Shown piece by piece: positions 9,657 to 20,214 of a stretch of DNA of 42,900 nt. The stretch is taken from contig JAJYNS010000102.1 in the NCBI GenBank assembly GCA_021786195.1, positions 1 to 42,900 of the forward strand, given 5' to 3'. Made by a program: the position numbers and the translations under genes. The notes under the pieces are model-generated. The model worked only from the letters and a program-made list of their open reading frames with translations, was not told the DNA's origin and searched no databases. Every line of letters starts with the position of its first letter. Position 1 is the first letter of the stretch. This DNA is from Actinomycetes bacterium (GTDB lineage Bacteria > Actinomycetota > Acidimicrobiia > Acidimicrobiales > Bog-793).

Positions 9657-11041
9657 GCGGGCTCGTCGTCGCCTCCTACCGCGGCCCGGCGAGCTTCGCC
9701 GTCGAGCCCGACGGGACCCTGGCGGCGCGGCCGGCGGCCGGGGGGCTCGCGCCGAGCCTGCTCAGCGCCCTGGAAGGAGCAGGCGCGGCCTGGGTGGCCG
9801 TGGCGACGGGCGCGGCCGACCGCCGGGCGGCCGCCGAGGGGGCGGCGGCGGGCGTCGCCGGCGGCACCTTGGTCAGGCTCGTCGAGCTCGACCCCGAGGT
9901 CCAGGCCGCCGCCTACCGGGTCGTCGCCAACGGGACGCTGTGGCTCCTCCACCACGGCCTGTTCGACCGGGTGCGCGAGCCGGTCTGCGACCGAGCCTGG
10001 CATGCCGCGTGGGACGGCTTTCGCGAGCTCAACCGGGTGATCGCCGACGCTGTCGCCTCCGAGGCCGACGACGGCGCGACCGTGGTCGTCAACGACTACC
10101 ACCTCGTCCTCGTCGGGCGCTACCTCGCCGAGCGCCGGCCGGACCTGCGCACGGTCCACTTCCACCACACCCCCTTCTGCGACGCCGAGGAGCTCCGGGT
10201 CCTCCCCCGGGCGGTGGCGGGGGAGCTCATCGCCGGCCTCTCCTCCTTCGGGGCCTGCGGGTTCCACACGGAGCGTTGGGCGGCTCGTTTCCGGGCGTGC
10301 GCCTCCTCGGCGGGCATGGAGCCCCCTCCGGTGTTCTCGGCGCCCCTCGGCCCCGACGCGGAGGGGCTGCGCGCGATCGCGGAGACGCCGGGGTGCGCCG
10401 AGCGCCGGGCGGCGCTGCTGGACCGGCTCGGCGGCCGTGCGCTCCTTTTGCGCAGCGACCGGGTCGAGATGGCGAAGAACCTCGTCCGGGGCTTCCTCGC
10501 CTACGAGGAGCTGCTCGAGAGGCGCCCGGAGCTGCGGGGGAGGGTCACCTTCCTCGCCCGGACCTACCCCAGCCGGGAGGACGTCCCCGGCTACCTCGCC
10601 TACCGCCGGGAGGTCGAGGCGGTCGCCGAGCGGGTGAACGAGCGCTTCGGCACGGGCGACCACCTCCCGGTCGAGCTCGAGGTCGCGGACGACCTGCTCT
10701 CCTCGGTCGCCGCCCTCAGCTGCTACGACGTCCTGCTCGTCAACCCGGTGCGCGACGGGATGAACCTCGTCGCGAAGGAGGGCCCGGTCGTCAACCGCCG
10801 CCACGGCGTCGTCGTTCTCTCCCCGGAGGCCGGTGCCTTCGAGGAGCTCGGCCCCCAGGTCGTCGCCGTCGAGCCGTTCGACGTGAGCGGCACGGCGGCC
10901 ACGCTCGAGCGGGCGCTCGAGATGCCCGAGGACGAGCGGGCCCGCCGGCACGAGGCGCTCGAGCGCCTCGCCGGGGCGAGGCCGCCGAGACGCTGGCTCG
11001 ACGACGTCGTCGCCCGGGCACGCCCGCCCCGGTCCCGTTAG
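9653..11041 (+). CDS. GT20 glycosyltransferase, trehalose-6-phosphate synthase-like
   Basis: A 462-residue retaining glycosyltransferase of family GT20. It begins GLVVASYRGPASFAVEPDG and holds NDYHLVLVG, HFHHTPFCDAEELR, RSDRVEMAKNLVRGFLAYE (basic residues that contact the sugar nucleotide) and NPVRDGMNLVAKEGPVVN. The last block reads Lys-Glu-Gly-Pro, whereas classical OtsA has Lys-Glu-Tyr. This is closer to the actinobacterial group related to the validamycin enzymes VldE/ValL. Trehalose-6-phosphate synthesis is plausible, but another acceptor is possible. The only suitable start is TTG at 9653, overlapping the gpgS stop (TTGA). The pairing with gpgS suggests one solute pathway. Confidence 0.8.
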   Translation: MSGLVVASYRGPASFAVEPDGTLAARPAAGGLAPSLLSALEGAGAAWVAVATGAADRRAAAEGAAAGVAGGTLVRLVELDPEVQAAAYRVVANGTLWLLHHGLFDRVREPVCDRAWHAAWDGFRELNRVIADAVASEADDGATVVVNDYHLVLVGRYLAERRPDLRTVHFHHTPFCDAEELRVLPRAVAGELIAGLSSFGACGFHTERWAARFRACASSAGMEPPPVFSAPLGPDAEGLRAIAETPGCAERRAALLDRLGGRALLLRSDRVEMAKNLVRGFLAYEELLERRPELRGRVTFLARTYPSREDVPGYLAYRREVEAVAERVNERFGTGDHLPVELEVADDLLSSVAALSCYDVLLVNPVRDGMNLVAKEGPVVNRRHGVVVLSPEAGAFEELGPQVVAVEPFDVSGTAATLERALEMPEDERARRHEALERLAGARPPRRWLDDVVARARPPRSR

Positions 11042-11070
11042 GGGGCCGGTCGGGGCCGGGCGCCGTGCGC

Positions 11071-11874
11071 TCAGGTCCGGGCCGCGAGCTCGACGAGGAA
11101 GTCCGCCACCGCCGGGGGGCCGTCGAGCAGGAGGTCGGCCGAGGCGGCGAGCTCGGCCGGCAGCTCGTCGCTGCCGACCGCCACGCGCACCGCCAAGACC
11201 CCCCGGCGCCGGCCGAGCTGCGCCAGGGCGTCGAAGGCGGGCAGGTCGCCGAGGTCGTCGCCGAGGCAGCAGGCCACCGAGCAGCCGGCCGAGAGGCGCC
11301 GGACGACGCCGCCCTTGTCCGGCGCCCCGGCAGGGAGCAGCTCCACCGACATCCTTCCCGGCCGGAGCTCGAGGCCGTGGCGTGCCGCTGCGGCACCGGC
11401 CGCCGCAAGCGCCGCCTCGGCCGCCTCGGGGGCCTTTCGCCAGTGGACGCCGGCCGCGAGGCGCTTGTCCTCGACCTCGACGGGCGCCGCCAGCCCCGAT
11501 CTCAGCTCCTCGACCGCCGAGGCCACGGCCTCCTGCCAGCTCGCGAGGCCCTCGAGGGCGCGCACGGAGCCGTCGGCGAGCGCCTCCTCTGCGCCGTAGA
11601 GGCCGTAGGCGCGAAGGGGGCTGCGGTGCCGGTCGAGCTCGAGCGCCCTGGCGAGGAAGGCGGCAGGGCGGCCGGAGACGACGGCCACGGCCTCGAGCCG
11701 GGTCGCCAGCCGGTGGAGCGCTCGAAGCGCCCTCGGATCGGCGGCGGCACACCTCGGGTCGGCGACGATCGGGGCGATCGTGCCGTCGAAGTCGCTGACC
11801 AGGCAGGCCGCCGGCGCCGCCTGGGCAAGCCTCTCGACGAGCTCGAGCGCCCCGGCGGGCAGGGGCCGGCTCAG
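11071..11874 (-). CDS. HAD-superfamily sugar phosphatase, OtsB-like
   Basis: About 267 residues of the trehalose-phosphatase (OtsB) type. The catalytic DFDGT motif (Asp28, Asp30) is near the N-terminus, VVSGRP forms HAD motif II, DKGGVV carries the conserved Lys, and LGDDLGDLPAF is the metal-binding motif IV. The frame has no ATG, GTG or TTG before the catalytic motif; the first one, at 11688, would delete it. The only plausible start is CTG at 11874, overlapping the stop of the upstream DUF3263 gene (CTGA). It probably dephosphorylates trehalose-6-phosphate or glucosyl-3-phosphoglycerate made by the two convergent upstream genes. Confidence 0.78.
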   Translation of the reverse strand: MSRPLPAGALELVERLAQAAPAACLVSDFDGTIAPIVADPRCAAADPRALRALHRLATRLEAVAVVSGRPAAFLARALELDRHRSPLRAYGLYGAEEALADGSVRALEGLASWQEAVASAVEELRSGLAAPVEVEDKRLAAGVHWRKAPEAAEAALAAAGAAAARHGLELRPGRMSVELLPAGAPDKGGVVRRLSAGCSVACCLGDDLGDLPAFDALAQLGRRRGVLAVRVAVGSDELPAELAASADLLLDGPPAVADFLVELAART

Positions 11875-12137
11875 CGCGGCCTGCTGCCCCGGACCGCCTC
11901 GCCCTCGAAGCGCCGGCGGAGCCGGGCCAGGCGCCGACGTCGGAGGCGGCCGACGAGCAGCGGGTCGTAGGCGAGCGCGGCCTCGGAGTCGACGAGCCGG
12001 GCGAGACGTCCCCGGTAGGCGGAGGGGGAGATCCCGAGCCGGTCACGGATCGCCTGGGCTTTCGTCTTGCCGGCGGGGCCCAGCCACCAGCTGCGCTCGA
12101 AGTCCAGGAGGGCCCGCTCGGGAGGTGTCAGGTCCAT
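11871..12137 (-). CDS. DUF3263 family protein
   Basis: An 88-residue protein of the actinobacterial DUF3263 family: LTPPERALLDFERSWWLG, then a helix-turn-helix-like KTKAQAIRDRLGISPSAYRGRL and ALAYDPLLVGRLRRRRLARL. The Ile-Ser-x-Ser-Ala-Tyr-Arg-Arg-like core is the family signature. The helical pattern and basic C-terminus suggest DNA binding, but the function is not established. It precedes and overlaps the OtsB-like phosphatase by four bases, so it may regulate or accompany sugar-phosphate metabolism. I recall the same pairing in other actinobacteria. The ATG at 12137 is followed at once by the family's conserved start. Confidence 0.85.
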   Translation of the reverse strand: MDLTPPERALLDFERSWWLGPAGKTKAQAIRDRLGISPSAYRGRLARLVDSEAALAYDPLLVGRLRRRRLARLRRRFEGEAVRGSRPR

Positions 12138-12295
12138 CGGCACGCCTCCACCACCTCGACAATGCCAACGGGCCGCCTCCGAAGCAAGCATTCCCCGCCG
12201 CGCCCAGGTTGCCCGGCCGGCACCGGCCCGCGCTCGACCCCAGCTCGTCGCCGTGCGACGCTGTAGGGCGAAGGGAGCCGGGTGGGAGCGAGGTC

Positions 12296-13051
12296 GTGAG
12301 CGTCGCCGGAGTGAGCTATGTCGTCGCCTTCGGCGGCGGGGTCGCGTCGTTCGCGTCGCCCTGCGTGCTGCCGGTCGTGCCCGCCTACCTGTCCCTGGTC
12401 ACGGGGCTCGACCTCACCGAGGCCGAGCGCGGAGGGAGCCGCCAGCTCGGGCGCATCGTCCGCCACACCCTGCTGTTCATCGCCGGCTTCGGCGCGGTCT
12501 TCGTCCTCGCCGGCATGGCGGCGACGGCCGTCGGCGGGGCGGTGACCCGCGACAAGGTCCTGCTCGGGCGCGTCTCCGGGGGCGTCGTGATCGCGATGGC
12601 GTTGTTCCTCGTCGGCTCGCTCGGCCTGCGCGCGCCCTTCCTCTACCGCGAGGCGCGCTTCCACCCGAGCGCCTCGCGCCTCGGGCCCCTCTACGCCCCC
12701 GTCGCCGGCGCCGCCTTCGGGTTCGGCTGGACCCCCTGCATCGGCCCGGTCCTAAGCGCCGTGCTCGCCGTGTCGCTGTCCGAGCGCGGTGTCGGCCAGG
12801 GCGCGTTGCTGCTTGCCGTGTACGCGGCCGGCCTCGGCGTGCCCTTCCTCGTGGTCGGCTGTGGCTTCGGGCGCCTCGCGGGCGCCCTGCGGTGGGTCCG
12901 GGCGCACGTGCGGGCCATCACCGTCGTCTCGAGCACCCTGCTCTGCGCCTTCGGGGTGCTGCTCCTGCTCGACCGGCTGCCGTGGCTGACCCTCGAGCTC
13001 GAGCGCTGGATGTCCTTCGTGGGGCTGGGCGGGCTGAAGACTGCCGGCTGA
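12296..13051 (+). CDS. CcdA/DsbD-type membrane thiol transporter (cytochrome c biogenesis family)
   Basis: A 251-residue integral membrane protein with six hydrophobic segments. Paired Pro-Cys motifs, SPCVLPVVPAYLS (Cys23) and TPCIGPVLSAVL (Cys148), mark the CcdA family. These cysteines carry reducing equivalents from cytoplasmic thioredoxin across the membrane, for cytochrome c maturation or other extracytoplasmic thiol reduction. No ResA/ResB/ResC genes lie beside it here. The GTG at 12296 places the first helix correctly; the open frame upstream covers the divergent DUF3263 start. A thioredoxin gene is 29 kb away, not linked. Confidence 0.88.
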   Translation: MSVAGVSYVVAFGGGVASFASPCVLPVVPAYLSLVTGLDLTEAERGGSRQLGRIVRHTLLFIAGFGAVFVLAGMAATAVGGAVTRDKVLLGRVSGGVVIAMALFLVGSLGLRAPFLYREARFHPSASRLGPLYAPVAGAAFGFGWTPCIGPVLSAVLAVSLSERGVGQGALLLAVYAAGLGVPFLVVGCGFGRLAGALRWVRAHVRAITVVSSTLLCAFGVLLLLDRLPWLTLELERWMSFVGLGGLKTAG

Positions 13052-13069
13052 CTCCCTGCCCGGAGGCGC

Positions 13070-15733
<2,664 letters not shown>

Positions 15734-15826
15734 GGCCGCCTCCCTCGTGTCGTCCCCCGAGCACGCTACCGGTCCCGTCTCGGGCGGCGCCGGAGGCTGC
15801 TTCGGGGGAGGGGCGAGAAGGCCCGA

Positions 15827-16351
15827 TCAGGAGACGAGCGCGGCGTGCGGGTGGACCCGGTCGCGCAGGCGCCGCAGCAGCGCCGCCATCTCGGCCCGCT
15901 CCGCGGGCGAGTAGAGGCCGGCGAACACCGTCGCGACGTCGCTCGCGTGGCGCTCGAGCGCGGCCTCGGCCCGGGAGGAGCCGAGCTCGGTGAGCATGGC
16001 GAACGCGCCCCGGCGATCGGACGGGCACTCGGCGCGCTCGACCAGGCCCGCCTGCACGAGGCGGTCGACGGCGCGGGTGAGCCCGCTCGGGGTCAGGCCG
16101 GTCTGGGCGGCGAGATCGCTCATGCGCAGCCGCCCCCCCTCGCTTCGCCCCAGGCGGATGAGGATCTCGAAGGACTGGCCGCCGACTCCGAGCAGGTCCT
16201 CCAGCCCGGGCTCGAGCGTCCGGTGGAGCCCGGCTGCCGCCTCGAGGACGAGCCCGACGAGCGTGACGAGCTCGCCGTCCTCTCCCGCCGCGCCGGCGTG
16301 CCTGGCGCCCTCCAAGCCCTGGTCCGTCCTGCCCTCCTCCTCGGGCGTCAT
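15827..16351 (-). CDS. MarR family transcriptional regulator
   Basis: A 174-residue winged-helix regulator. The DNA-binding part is RMSDLAAQTGLTPSGLTRAVDRLVQAGLVER, followed by the wing CPSDRRGAFAMLTELG, the MarR Asp-x-Arg motif. Flanking helices form the dimer interface. The ATG at 16351 is chosen because the upstream extension crosses the yceI promoter region. It diverges from yceI, with 140 bases between the starts that include a TTTGCAAA palindrome. Control of yceI, and of itself and aconitase, is a reasonable inference. The effector is unknown. Confidence 0.9.
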   Translation of the reverse strand: MTPEEEGRTDQGLEGARHAGAAGEDGELVTLVGLVLEAAAGLHRTLEPGLEDLLGVGGQSFEILIRLGRSEGGRLRMSDLAAQTGLTPSGLTRAVDRLVQAGLVERAECPSDRRGAFAMLTELGSSRAEAALERHASDVATVFAGLYSPAERAEMAALLRRLRDRVHPHAALVS

Positions 16352-16381
16352 GCCCCGAGTGTAGCGCCGGCGGTGAGCTCG

Positions 16382-16421
16382 TTGCGAGCGAAATAGTTGA
16401 GTGATAGAATTAGTTTGCAAA
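16382..16421 (+). promoter_or_regulatory. Promoter of yceI with a palindrome at the start site
   Basis: TTGCGA (16382-16387) and TAGAAT (16405-16410) are spaced by 17 bases, a good housekeeping promoter in an unusually AT-rich pocket. The palindrome TTTGCAAA (16414-16421) covers the expected start site and could be the operator of the divergent MarR protein. Confidence 0.6.
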
Positions 16422-16491
16422 GTTGCGCCGCCGAGGAGCGGCGCATGTCGACCCGACAAGCCCGGCCAGCCGCCGGAGATGGAGGAGCCCG

Positions 16492-17076
16492 ATGACCGAG
16501 ACGGCGACGCAGCAGGTATGGAGGACGCTCGACGGTGCCGCCGCGCCGCTCGAGGGGACCTACGTGCTCGACAAGGCGCACACGACGGTGGCCTTCGTCG
16601 CGAGGCACCTCATGGTGGCGAAGGTGCGGGGGCACTTCGAGGAGTTCGAGGGGACGATCACCGTCGGCAAGGACGCCGGGTCCTCGAGCATCGCCGCGAC
16701 GATCCAGGCGGCCTCGGTCGACACTCGCGACGAGACCCGTGACAAGCACATCCGCTCGGCGGACTTCCTCGACGTCGAGAAGTTCCCGACGATCCGCTTC
16801 GCGAGCACGAGCGTCCAGGCGGCGGGCGCAGAGCGCTGGAAGGTCCTCGGCGACCTCACGATCAGGGACGTCACCCGACCCGTGCAGCTGGAGGTGGAGT
16901 GGAACGGGGCGACCCGAGACCCCTGGGGCGGGGTGCGCTTCGGCTTCAGCGCGACGACCGAGATCGACCGTGACGAGTTCGGGGTGAGCTTCAACGCCGC
17001 GCTCGAGACCGGCGGGTTCGTCGTCGCGAAGCAGGTGAAGATCGAGATCGACGGCGAGGCTACGCTCCAGGCCTGA
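16492..17076 (+). CDS. YceI-family lipid-binding-like protein
   Basis: A 194-residue YceI protein. GTYVLDKAHTTVAFVARHLMV, GHFEEFEGTITVG, DTRDETRDKHIRSADFLDVE and DLTIRDVTRPVQLEVEW are the family's ordered strands, forming a lipocalin-like barrel that binds an isoprenoid such as polyprenyl phosphate. There is no signal peptide, so it is cytoplasmic, as in other actinobacterial YceI proteins. The ATG at 16492 follows GGAGGAG at six to seven bases. In many bacteria YceI genes sit beside a MarR regulator, as here. The next gene starts in its stop codon (TGATG). Confidence 0.93.
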   Translation: MTETATQQVWRTLDGAAAPLEGTYVLDKAHTTVAFVARHLMVAKVRGHFEEFEGTITVGKDAGSSSIAATIQAASVDTRDETRDKHIRSADFLDVEKFPTIRFASTSVQAAGAERWKVLGDLTIRDVTRPVQLEVEWNGATRDPWGGVRFGFSATTEIDRDEFGVSFNAALETGGFVVAKQVKIEIDGEATLQA

Positions 17077-17864
17077 TGCCGGTGGCGGTCGTCGAAGCCG
17101 CCACCGTGACCGCCGGCGGGCGCCGTGTCCTCGGCCCGGTGACGCTCCGGGTCGGCGCCGGGGAGCACTGGGCGCTGCTCGGGCCGAACGGCGCGGGCAA
17201 GACCACCCTGCTCGAGCTGCTGGGGGCCGAGCGGCACCCGACGACCGGCAGCGTCACCGTGCTCGGCGGGCGCCTCGGCCGCGTCGACCTGAGGGACCTG
17301 CGAGCCCGCATCGGGGTCGCCGGTCAGCGAGTCGCCGAGCGGCTCCCCCCGCAGGCGACGGCTCTGGAGGTGGTCCTGACCGGCCGCGACGGGACGCTCG
17401 CGCCGTGGTGGACTCGGGGCGACGGAGGGGGCCGGGAGGCAGCGCTCGAGCTGCTCTCCCGGCTCGGCTGTGGCCACCTCGCCGACCGGGCGCTGGGAGC
17501 GACCTCGCAGGGCGAGCGCCAGCGGGTGCTCATCGCCCGCTCGCTCTATGGACGCCATCGCCTCCTCCTGCTCGACGAGCCGGCCGCCGGCGTCGACCTG
17601 CCCGGCCGGGAGGCCCTCGTCGCCGCCCTCGACGCGCTGGCCGCCGCACCCGATGCGCCGGCGACCGTGCACGTCGCCCACACCCTCGAGGAGCTCCCTG
17701 CGTCGACCTCCCACGCCGCCCTGCTGAGGGCGGGCCGCCTCGTCGCCGAGGGCCAGGTCGCCGAGGTCCTGACCGAGGGGCACCTCAGCGAGTGCTACGG
17801 GCTCGAGGTGCGCGTCGAGCGTCGCTCCGGCAGGTGGCAGGCGACCGCCGCGCCCTCGTGGTGA
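17076..17864 (+). CDS. ABC transporter ATP-binding protein (ModF/YlmA-like)
   Basis: A 262-residue single ABC ATPase. Walker A is GPNGAGKT (36-43), a Q-loop lies at GVAGQRVAERL, the signature is TSQGERQRV (LSGGQ varied to Thr-Ser-Gln-Gly-Glu), and Walker B is LLLLDEPAAG, followed by a His switch in VHVAHTLEEL. It resembles COG1119, the ModF-like group that often lacks a membrane partner. No permease or binding protein lies nearby, so it is an orphan ATPase coupled to yceI by a one-base overlap (TGATG). Its substrate, if any, is unknown. Confidence 0.85.
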   Translation: MPVAVVEAATVTAGGRRVLGPVTLRVGAGEHWALLGPNGAGKTTLLELLGAERHPTTGSVTVLGGRLGRVDLRDLRARIGVAGQRVAERLPPQATALEVVLTGRDGTLAPWWTRGDGGGREAALELLSRLGCGHLADRALGATSQGERQRVLIARSLYGRHRLLLLDEPAAGVDLPGREALVAALDALAAAPDAPATVHVAHTLEELPASTSHAALLRAGRLVAEGQVAEVLTEGHLSECYGLEVRVERRSGRWQATAAPSW

Positions 17865-17882
17865 GCGTGAGCCGGGCCGGGA

Positions 17883-17910
17883 GGCACCGGTGGGCGGTCC
17901 GCCCGGTGCC
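17883..17910. terminator. Hairpin between convergent ABC and kdpD N-terminal genes
   Basis: GGCACC (17883-17888) pairs with GGTGCC (17905-17910), and GGGCGG pairs with CCGCCC inside, giving a two-part stem. It lies in the 51-base convergent gap and could stop transcription from both sides. No T-run. Confidence 0.45.
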
Positions 17911-17915
17911 GCCGC

Positions 17916-19082
17916 TCAGGTGAGCGGCTCGGCCGGGGGCTCGCCGGCCGGGCGGTCGCGACGGGCGATCACGTGCACGTCGATCGCCTGCTCGCCGGCG
18001 AAGCGCAGGACTCGGCTCACCACCGAGCCTCGGGTGAGCTCCTCGATGCGGCTGCGCCGGCTGGAGCCGAGGACGATCTGGGTGATCTGGTGCTCGCTGG
18101 CGAAGCGCACGATCGTGCGCGCGGGGTCGTCGCCGGCGACCTCGTGCCAGGTGGCCCCGAGCGCCTCGGCGAGCTCGCGCACCTCGGCGATCGTGCGCTC
18201 CCCGGAGCGCCCCGTCTCCTCGCCCCGGACGTGCAGGACGTGCAGCTCGCCCTTCGCCCGGGCCGCGATGCGCGCGGCGCGCCGGACGACGCCTGGCGTG
18301 CCCGGCGCGCCGGTCACGGCGACCATGATCCGCTCCCTGGTCTCCCAGACCTCGGGCTGGGCATGGCTCGCGAGGAAGGCGAGCAGCTCCTCCTCGGTCT
18401 CGTCGGCCACGAAGCGGAGCGCGAGCTCGCGGAGCGCGACGAGGTTCTCCGTGCGGAAGAACCCGGAGAGCGCGGAGGGGACCTGCTCGGTCGGGTAGAC
18501 GTTGCCGTGCAGGATCCTCCGCCGTAGCTGCTGGGGCGAGGAGTCGATGAGCTCGAGCTGGTCCGCCTTGCGGACCACCCAGTCCGGGACCCGTTCGCGC
18601 ACGGGGACCCCGGTGATCTTCTCGACGGCGTCGGCGATGCTCTCGAGGTGCTGGACGTTCACGGTGCTGATGACGGCGATCCCCTCGTCGAGCAGCTCGA
18701 GCACGTCCTTCCAGCGCTTGTCGTTGCGGCCGGAGCCGGGGACGTTGGTGTGGGCGAGCTCGTCCACGAGCGCGACCTCGGGATGGCGGGCGAGGACGGC
18801 GTCGAGGTCCATCTCCTCGAAGACGGCGCCCCGGTGCTCCACCTTCTTGCGGGGCACGATCTCGAGGTCGCGCACCAGCTCCGCGGTGTGCGCCCGGCCG
18901 TGGGTCTCGACGAAGCCGACGACGACGTCGCTGCCGCGCAGGTGACGCCGCCAGCCCTCGTCGAGCATGGCGCAGGTCTTGCCCACCCCGGCGGCCGCGC
19001 CCATGTACAGGCGGAAGCGGCCGGCCGGGCGGACCTCCCCGGCGACCTCCTCCGTTGGCGGCAGGCCGCGCACCTCGCTCAC
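17916..19082 (-). CDS. KdpD N-terminal half: KdpD domain plus universal stress domain, no kinase
   Basis: A 388-residue protein equal to the cytoplasmic input half of sensor KdpD. GRFRLYMGAAAGVGKT carries a Walker A (28-36), followed by VVVGFVETHGR and VALVDELAHTNVPGS, the Walker-B-like segment. A Usp domain spans residues 250-375 (RIMVAVTGAP...IVLGSSRRSRIEEL). There is no DUF4118, GAF, HisKA or ATPase part; those are in the gene at 20211-21692 on the other strand. In KdpD this half senses K+/ATP and, in several bacteria, cyclic-di-AMP through Usp. Here it must act in trans. The GTG at 19082 precedes the conserved start; Gly/Pro-rich upstream codons are not used. Confidence 0.9.
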   Translation of the reverse strand: MSEVRGLPPTEEVAGEVRPAGRFRLYMGAAAGVGKTCAMLDEGWRRHLRGSDVVVGFVETHGRAHTAELVRDLEIVPRKKVEHRGAVFEEMDLDAVLARHPEVALVDELAHTNVPGSGRNDKRWKDVLELLDEGIAVISTVNVQHLESIADAVEKITGVPVRERVPDWVVRKADQLELIDSSPQQLRRRILHGNVYPTEQVPSALSGFFRTENLVALRELALRFVADETEEELLAFLASHAQPEVWETRERIMVAVTGAPGTPGVVRRAARIAARAKGELHVLHVRGEETGRSGERTIAEVRELAEALGATWHEVAGDDPARTIVRFASEHQITQIVLGSSRRSRIEELTRGSVVSRVLRFAGEQAIDVHVIARRDRPAGEPPAEPLT

Positions 19083-19209
19083 CCGACCATCATGGCCGAG
19101 CGGCAGGTGCTCGTCCCGGCCTAGGATCGTCGGGGAGCGCCGGGAAGCCTGGTCGGCAAGACGTCCCCGGACCCGTCCGAAGGGGCGGGCCGTGGGGAAG
19201 GGAGCCGAC

Positions 19210-20214
19210 GTGGGCAACCTGGCCGCCTCGACGCTGTTCGTGCTCGGCGTGGCCCTGAGCCTCTCGGCGAGCTGGGTGCTCGTCGCCCGCATCGAGCGTG
19301 TCGGGCGCCGCTTCGGCATCTCCGACGCGCTGCTCGGGCTCCTCGCCGCGCTCGCCGGGGACGGCCCGGAGCTCACCTCGGCGGTGACCGCGCTCGTGCA
19401 CCACCAACGGCTCGTCGGCGCGGGCGTGGTGCTCGGCTCGAACGTCTTCAACCTCGCCGCCCTCCTCGGCCTCGGCGCCGTCGTCGCAGGCTCCGTGGTG
19501 CTCCACCGCAGTGTCGTCGAGCTGAGCGGGGCGGTCGCGCTGGCGGTCGGCCTCGTCTGCCTCCTGTCGGTCGTCGGCGCCCTGCAGGCCGCCACCGCGC
19601 TCGTACTGTCCGCCGCGATCGTCCTCCCCTACGGCTACGTCCTCGGCGCAGGGGCCCCCCGGCTTCGCCGCCTGCCGCTGCCCGGACCGGTCGGCCGCTG
19701 GCTGGGGCGCGCCGTGGCCGAGGAGGACGCCGAGGCCCAGGAGGGCTTCCACCTGCCGCGCCACGGCCGGCGCGACGTGCCCGTCGCCGCGCTCGCCCTG
19801 GCGGTCGTCGTCATCGCGAGCGTCGAGATGGAGCGTGCCGCCTCCGTGCTCGGCCGGCGGCTCGCGGTGCCGGACATCGTTCTCGGCGGCATCGTGCTCG
19901 CGGCGGTGACGAGCGTCCCGAACGCCGTCGCCGCCGTCTACCTGGCGCGCCGGCGGCGAGGAACCGCGGTGCTGTCGACCGCGCTCAACAGCAACACGGT
20001 CAACGCGCTCGCCGGCTTCCTCCTGCCGGCGGCGGTCGTGGGGACCGTCCGCTCCGGCCAAGGGAGCTTCGTCGCCGCCTGGTACGCCGGGCTGACGGCG
20101 GCGTCGCTCGCGCTCGCCTGGGGGCACCGAGGCATCCGGCGCGGGTGGGGGGCCGGGATCATCTGCGCCTACGCGGTCTTCGTGGCGTCGCTCGCCCTAG
20201 TCTCGTCCCGGTGA
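19210..20214 (+). CDS. Sodium/calcium exchanger family membrane protein
   Basis: A 334-residue CaCA-family antiporter with two inverted halves, each with about five hydrophobic helices. The first alpha repeat holds GDGPELTSAVTALVHH and GSNVFNLAALLG; the second holds AVTSVPNAVAAVYLA and ALNSNTVNALAGFLLP. In these repeats Glu/Asp and Asn residues bind cations. The second repeat has Ser-Val-Pro-Asn where many exchangers have Glu, so ion choice may differ. The GTG at 19210 follows GGGAG; GTG at 19192 is an alternative. It overlaps the kinase gene by four bases (GTGA), placing it inside the split kdpD locus, so a link to K+ or Na+ balance is likely but unproven. Confidence 0.82.
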   Translation: MGNLAASTLFVLGVALSLSASWVLVARIERVGRRFGISDALLGLLAALAGDGPELTSAVTALVHHQRLVGAGVVLGSNVFNLAALLGLGAVVAGSVVLHRSVVELSGAVALAVGLVCLLSVVGALQAATALVLSAAIVLPYGYVLGAGAPRLRRLPLPGPVGRWLGRAVAEEDAEAQEGFHLPRHGRRDVPVAALALAVVVIASVEMERAASVLGRRLAVPDIVLGGIVLAAVTSVPNAVAAVYLARRRRGTAVLSTALNSNTVNALAGFLLPAAVVGTVRSGQGSFVAAWYAGLTAASLALAWGHRGIRRGWGAGIICAYAVFVASLALVSSR

